Source: Deltaproteobacteria bacterium (GTDB lineage: Bacteria > Myxococcota_A > UBA9160). From it: 7,066 nucleotides of DNA. The stretch spans positions 15,093 to 22,158 of the forward strand of contig DOUU01000278.1 of the NCBI GenBank assembly GCA_003520425.1, given 5' to 3'. Positions 5,833 to 7,066 of this stretch are shown piece after piece. A model generated the notes under the pieces. That model made no database searches, was not told the origin of the DNA, and saw nothing but the letters and a program-made list of their open reading frames with translations. How positions within the stretch are numbered: position 1 is the first letter of the stretch; each line of letters opens with the position of its first letter. The position numbers and the translations under genes are program-made.

Positions 5833-5862
5833 TTGCATCGCCCCATCGGATGGGATTAGGCT
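5833..5862 (+). promoter_or_regulatory. Candidate sigma-70-type promoter for the SPFH gene
   Basis: TTGCAT (5833-5838) and TAGGCT (5857-5862) are separated by 18 bases, a usual arrangement in G+C-rich genomes, and lie 39 bases before the SPFH gene's ATG. The spacer contains a palindrome, CCCATCGGATGGG (5842-5854). Each hexamer matches the consensus only partly, so this is a plausible rather than firm promoter. Confidence 0.35.
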
Positions 5863-5901
5863 GCGCTGCAACCAACTCTGGTGTAGCGCGAGGGGGGCGC
5901 A

Positions 5902-6702
5902 ATGAGGGGCAATCGGGCCTTGGCGAGTGGGATCCTCGGGCTCATCGGGATCGCCAGCTTCTTGGGCTGTGTCCGAAGCATGGATTCCGGGCACGCCGGC
6001 GTTCTCTGGACCATGACGGGGGGAACGCAGCCAGAAGTCTACGGCGAAGGGGTTCACCTCATCGCTCCCTGGAACCGGCTCACCGGCTACGACGTGCGCA
6101 CCCAGGACCGCAAGGAGGTGCTCCACGTTCTGACCAACAACGGGCTCTCGGTCTCGCTGGAGGCCTCCATCCGCTATCGGCCGCTGCGAGACGAGCTGGC
6201 CCGCCTCCACGCGGAGCTCGGGCCGGACTACTTCGATGTGATCCTTGCCCCCGTGGTGCGGAGCGAGGCACGAAAGGTCGGAGGGCGCTATGCGCCCGAA
6301 GAGATCTATTCATCGAAGCGGGAGGTCGTCGAGAAGGAGATCGTGGAAGAGGTGCAGCACGCGGTGGTCGGGAAGCACATCGAGCTCGAGGCCATCCTGA
6401 TCCGGGACGTCGATCTACCCGAAAACATCAAGCGGGCAATCAGCGAGAAGCTCGAGGAGGAGCAGAAGGCGCTGAAGATGCAATTCACGCTGGCCCGCGA
6501 ACGTCAGGAAGCCGAGCGCAAACGGATCGAGGCCGAGGGCATCGCAGACTTCCAGAAGATCGTGGCCACCGGCATCAGTCCCGAGCTCCTGCGCTGGAAG
6601 GGGATCGAAGCCACGGAGAAGCTGGCCTCGAGCGGCAATGCCAAGGTGGTGGTGATCGGATCTGCGAAGGACGGCCTGCCGCTGATTCTCGGGGGCAACT
6701 AG
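5902..6702 (+). CDS. SPFH / Band 7 domain protein, prohibitin-like
   Basis: The 266-residue product is prohibitin-type throughout. It has a short N-terminal hydrophobic segment (about 7-23), then the SPFH opening SGHAGVLWTMTGGTQPEVYGEGVHLIAPW split over 29-57, the NGLSVSLEASIRYRP strand pair (80-94), and PVVRSEARKVGGRYAPEEIYSSKREVV (117-143). A charged coiled coil follows at about 180-215 (EKLEEEQKAL...RERQEAERKRIEAEG), then a closing KVVVIGSAKDGLPLILG (248-264). Such proteins form large membrane-anchored rings that scaffold proteases or membrane microdomains. A cysteine at residue 23, in FLGC, could be a lipidation site, but Phe at -3 makes the lipobox atypical. ATG 5902 is preceded by GAGGGGGG with a short spacing. 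It likely has its own promoter in the 74-bp gap after the DUF1295 gene. Confidence 0.92.
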   Translation: MRGNRALASGILGLIGIASFLGCVRSMDSGHAGVLWTMTGGTQPEVYGEGVHLIAPWNRLTGYDVRTQDRKEVLHVLTNNGLSVSLEASIRYRPLRDELARLHAELGPDYFDVILAPVVRSEARKVGGRYAPEEIYSSKREVVEKEIVEEVQHAVVGKHIELEAILIRDVDLPENIKRAISEKLEEEQKALKMQFTLARERQEAERKRIEAEGIADFQKIVATGISPELLRWKGIEATEKLASSGNAKVVVIGSAKDGLPLILGGN

Positions 6703-6705
6703 TGC

Positions 6706-6916
6706 CTTGAGTCGCGAGTAGTTTGAATTTCTTTCGGGGCATCGCGTCTTGGGGGTACAAGCACGATGTCGCGATGGCTTTGGGGATCGAAGGGTCGCTG
6801 TCGGAGCGCGAGGCGCTCGAGCGACCGGTGCGCCGACGCAGCACGGCACAGACCGTGCCCTGGCTTAGGCAGATCGCTCTCAGCTGTGCCTCGGATCCGA
6901 CGAACCCCGGGTTTTT
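6706..6916 (+). ncRNA. Structured non-coding stretch: 3' UTR or possible small RNA
   Basis: No frame here has both a ribosome site and a protein-like composition. Several consecutive stem-loops are visible. CATCGCG/CGCGATG (6740-6746 with 6770-6776) encloses CTTG/CAAG. GGTCGCT/AGCGACC (6793-6799 with 6820-6826) encloses GAGCGC/GCGCTC over a GAG loop. TGCG/CGCA lies at 6829-6840, and GCACGG/CCGTGC (6841-6846 with 6853-6858). The run ends at a terminator-like stem followed by T5. I do not recognise it as 6S RNA, tmRNA, RNase P RNA, SRP RNA or a known riboswitch. It may simply be the structured tail of the SPFH mRNA. Confidence 0.3.
6890..6916 (+). terminator. Candidate intrinsic terminator (GC stem plus T5)
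   Basis: CTCGG (6890-6894) pairs with CCGGG (6907-6911, one T-G pair) over a 12-base loop and is followed directly by TTTTT (6912-6916). This is the only GC stem in the window that runs straight into a T tract, and it would end transcripts coming from the SPFH gene or from the structured stretch before it. The loop is large and the stem short, so its strength is doubtful. Confidence 0.35.
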
Positions 6917-7066
6917 GAACAGGTCCTGACGATGACGTTCCTCGTTCAAGCCGCCCGGGCCGGGAGGCCTCGACTTTTAAAGCCCCCAATTCCCCGCGAC
7001 CGCGCGCGGACGATCACAAGGGCGAGCGGTTGCTCGAACAGCCAAAACGGGATAGAAGAGAGGTCC
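6917..7066. other. Right-end intergenic stretch, no gene recognised
   Basis: A second imperfect GC hairpin (6950-6957 with 6961-6968, one G-A mismatch) is followed six bases later by TTTT (6975-6978) and may be a backup terminator. Near the end, TTGCTC (7030-7035), 17 bases, then TAGAAG (7053-7058) is a weak promoter-like pair, and GAAGAGAGG (7055-7063 region) resembles a ribosome site. A + strand gene may therefore begin just beyond the window. Frames that remain open here have weak codon bias and no recognisable product. Confidence 0.3.

Noticed and set aside
6891..6900. TCGGATCCGA, a perfect 10-bp palindrome
   Set aside because: Its two-base centre cannot form an RNA hairpin loop and it is isolated; part of it belongs to the terminator-like stem instead.
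6766..6918. A 50-codon Arg/Ser-rich frame inside the structured stretch
   Set aside because: Only a distant GGGGG precedes it, and the product is Arg-rich without features, as expected from random G+C-rich DNA.
6723..6929. A 68-codon + strand frame after the SPFH gene
   Set aside because: No ribosome site precedes ATG 6723, the composition is not protein-like, and the DNA is better explained by stem-loops.
6880..6930. Possible tRNA T-arm on the minus strand (GGTTCG near GGATCC)
   Set aside because: The loop has the wrong length and sequence, and no acceptor, D or anticodon arm can be placed around it.
6575..6949. A 124-codon minus-strand frame over the right end
   Set aside because: It starts at TTG without a good ribosome site, runs antisense into the 3' end of the SPFH gene, and shows no recognisable domain.
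6932..7066. A frame open from ATG 6932 to the end of the window
   Set aside because: Codon bias is weaker than in the real genes, the ribosome site is poor, and a terminator-like hairpin lies within it.

Overview
The window is bacterial DNA, G+C-rich by eye (about two-thirds), with tightly packed genes that mostly carry clear Shine-Dalgarno sequences. No rRNA, tRNA, CRISPR array, insertion sequence or phage gene is visible. The gene mix (EthD-like, MAPEG, DUF1295, Crp-type regulator, prohibitin-type SPFH protein) and strong codon bias fit a G+C-rich Gram-negative such as a myxobacterial or deltaproteobacterial-type lineage. That placement is inference only.

Layout. The left edge (1-249, +) is the end of a small or truncated membrane protein. 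It converges on an EthD-family gene (294-647, -). Upstream of EthD lies a 55-codon frame (664-831, -) with an ideal ribosome binding site and a start resembling a short-chain dehydrogenase. Next is an N-acetylhexosamine 1-kinase-like sugar kinase (922-2082, -). It diverges, with only 11 bp between start codons, from a carbohydrate-binding-family-9-like protein (2094-2840, +).

The centre is an apparent three-gene operon on the minus strand: Crp/Fnr-type regulator (4004-4708), MAPEG membrane protein (3586-3969) and class I O-methyltransferase (2919-3584). The MAPEG stop and methyltransferase start are one base apart. A near-consensus CRP-type operator lies just before the regulator's start codon, and the regulator keeps two of the three CRP recognition-helix residues that read that half-site, with a conservative Lys for the third. 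Autoregulation of the operon is therefore likely.

On the other side of this divergent region are a 24-residue single-span membrane peptide (4814-4888, +), a DUF1295 / steroid 5-alpha-reductase-like membrane enzyme (4931-5827, +) and a prohibitin-like SPFH protein (5902-6702, +), the last with its own candidate promoter. The right end (6703-7066) has no convincing gene. It holds several consecutive stem-loops ending in a GC stem followed by five T: either a long 3' UTR with terminator or a small structured RNA.

Together the genes suggest membrane and detoxification or lipid-modification housekeeping (MAPEG, methyltransferase, DUF1295, SPFH) under a cyclic-nucleotide-type regulator, next to a small sugar-kinase/carbohydrate-binding pair. 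No complete known defence or mobile system is present. The items most worth a second look are the operator/regulator match, the two hidden small frames and the structured right end.
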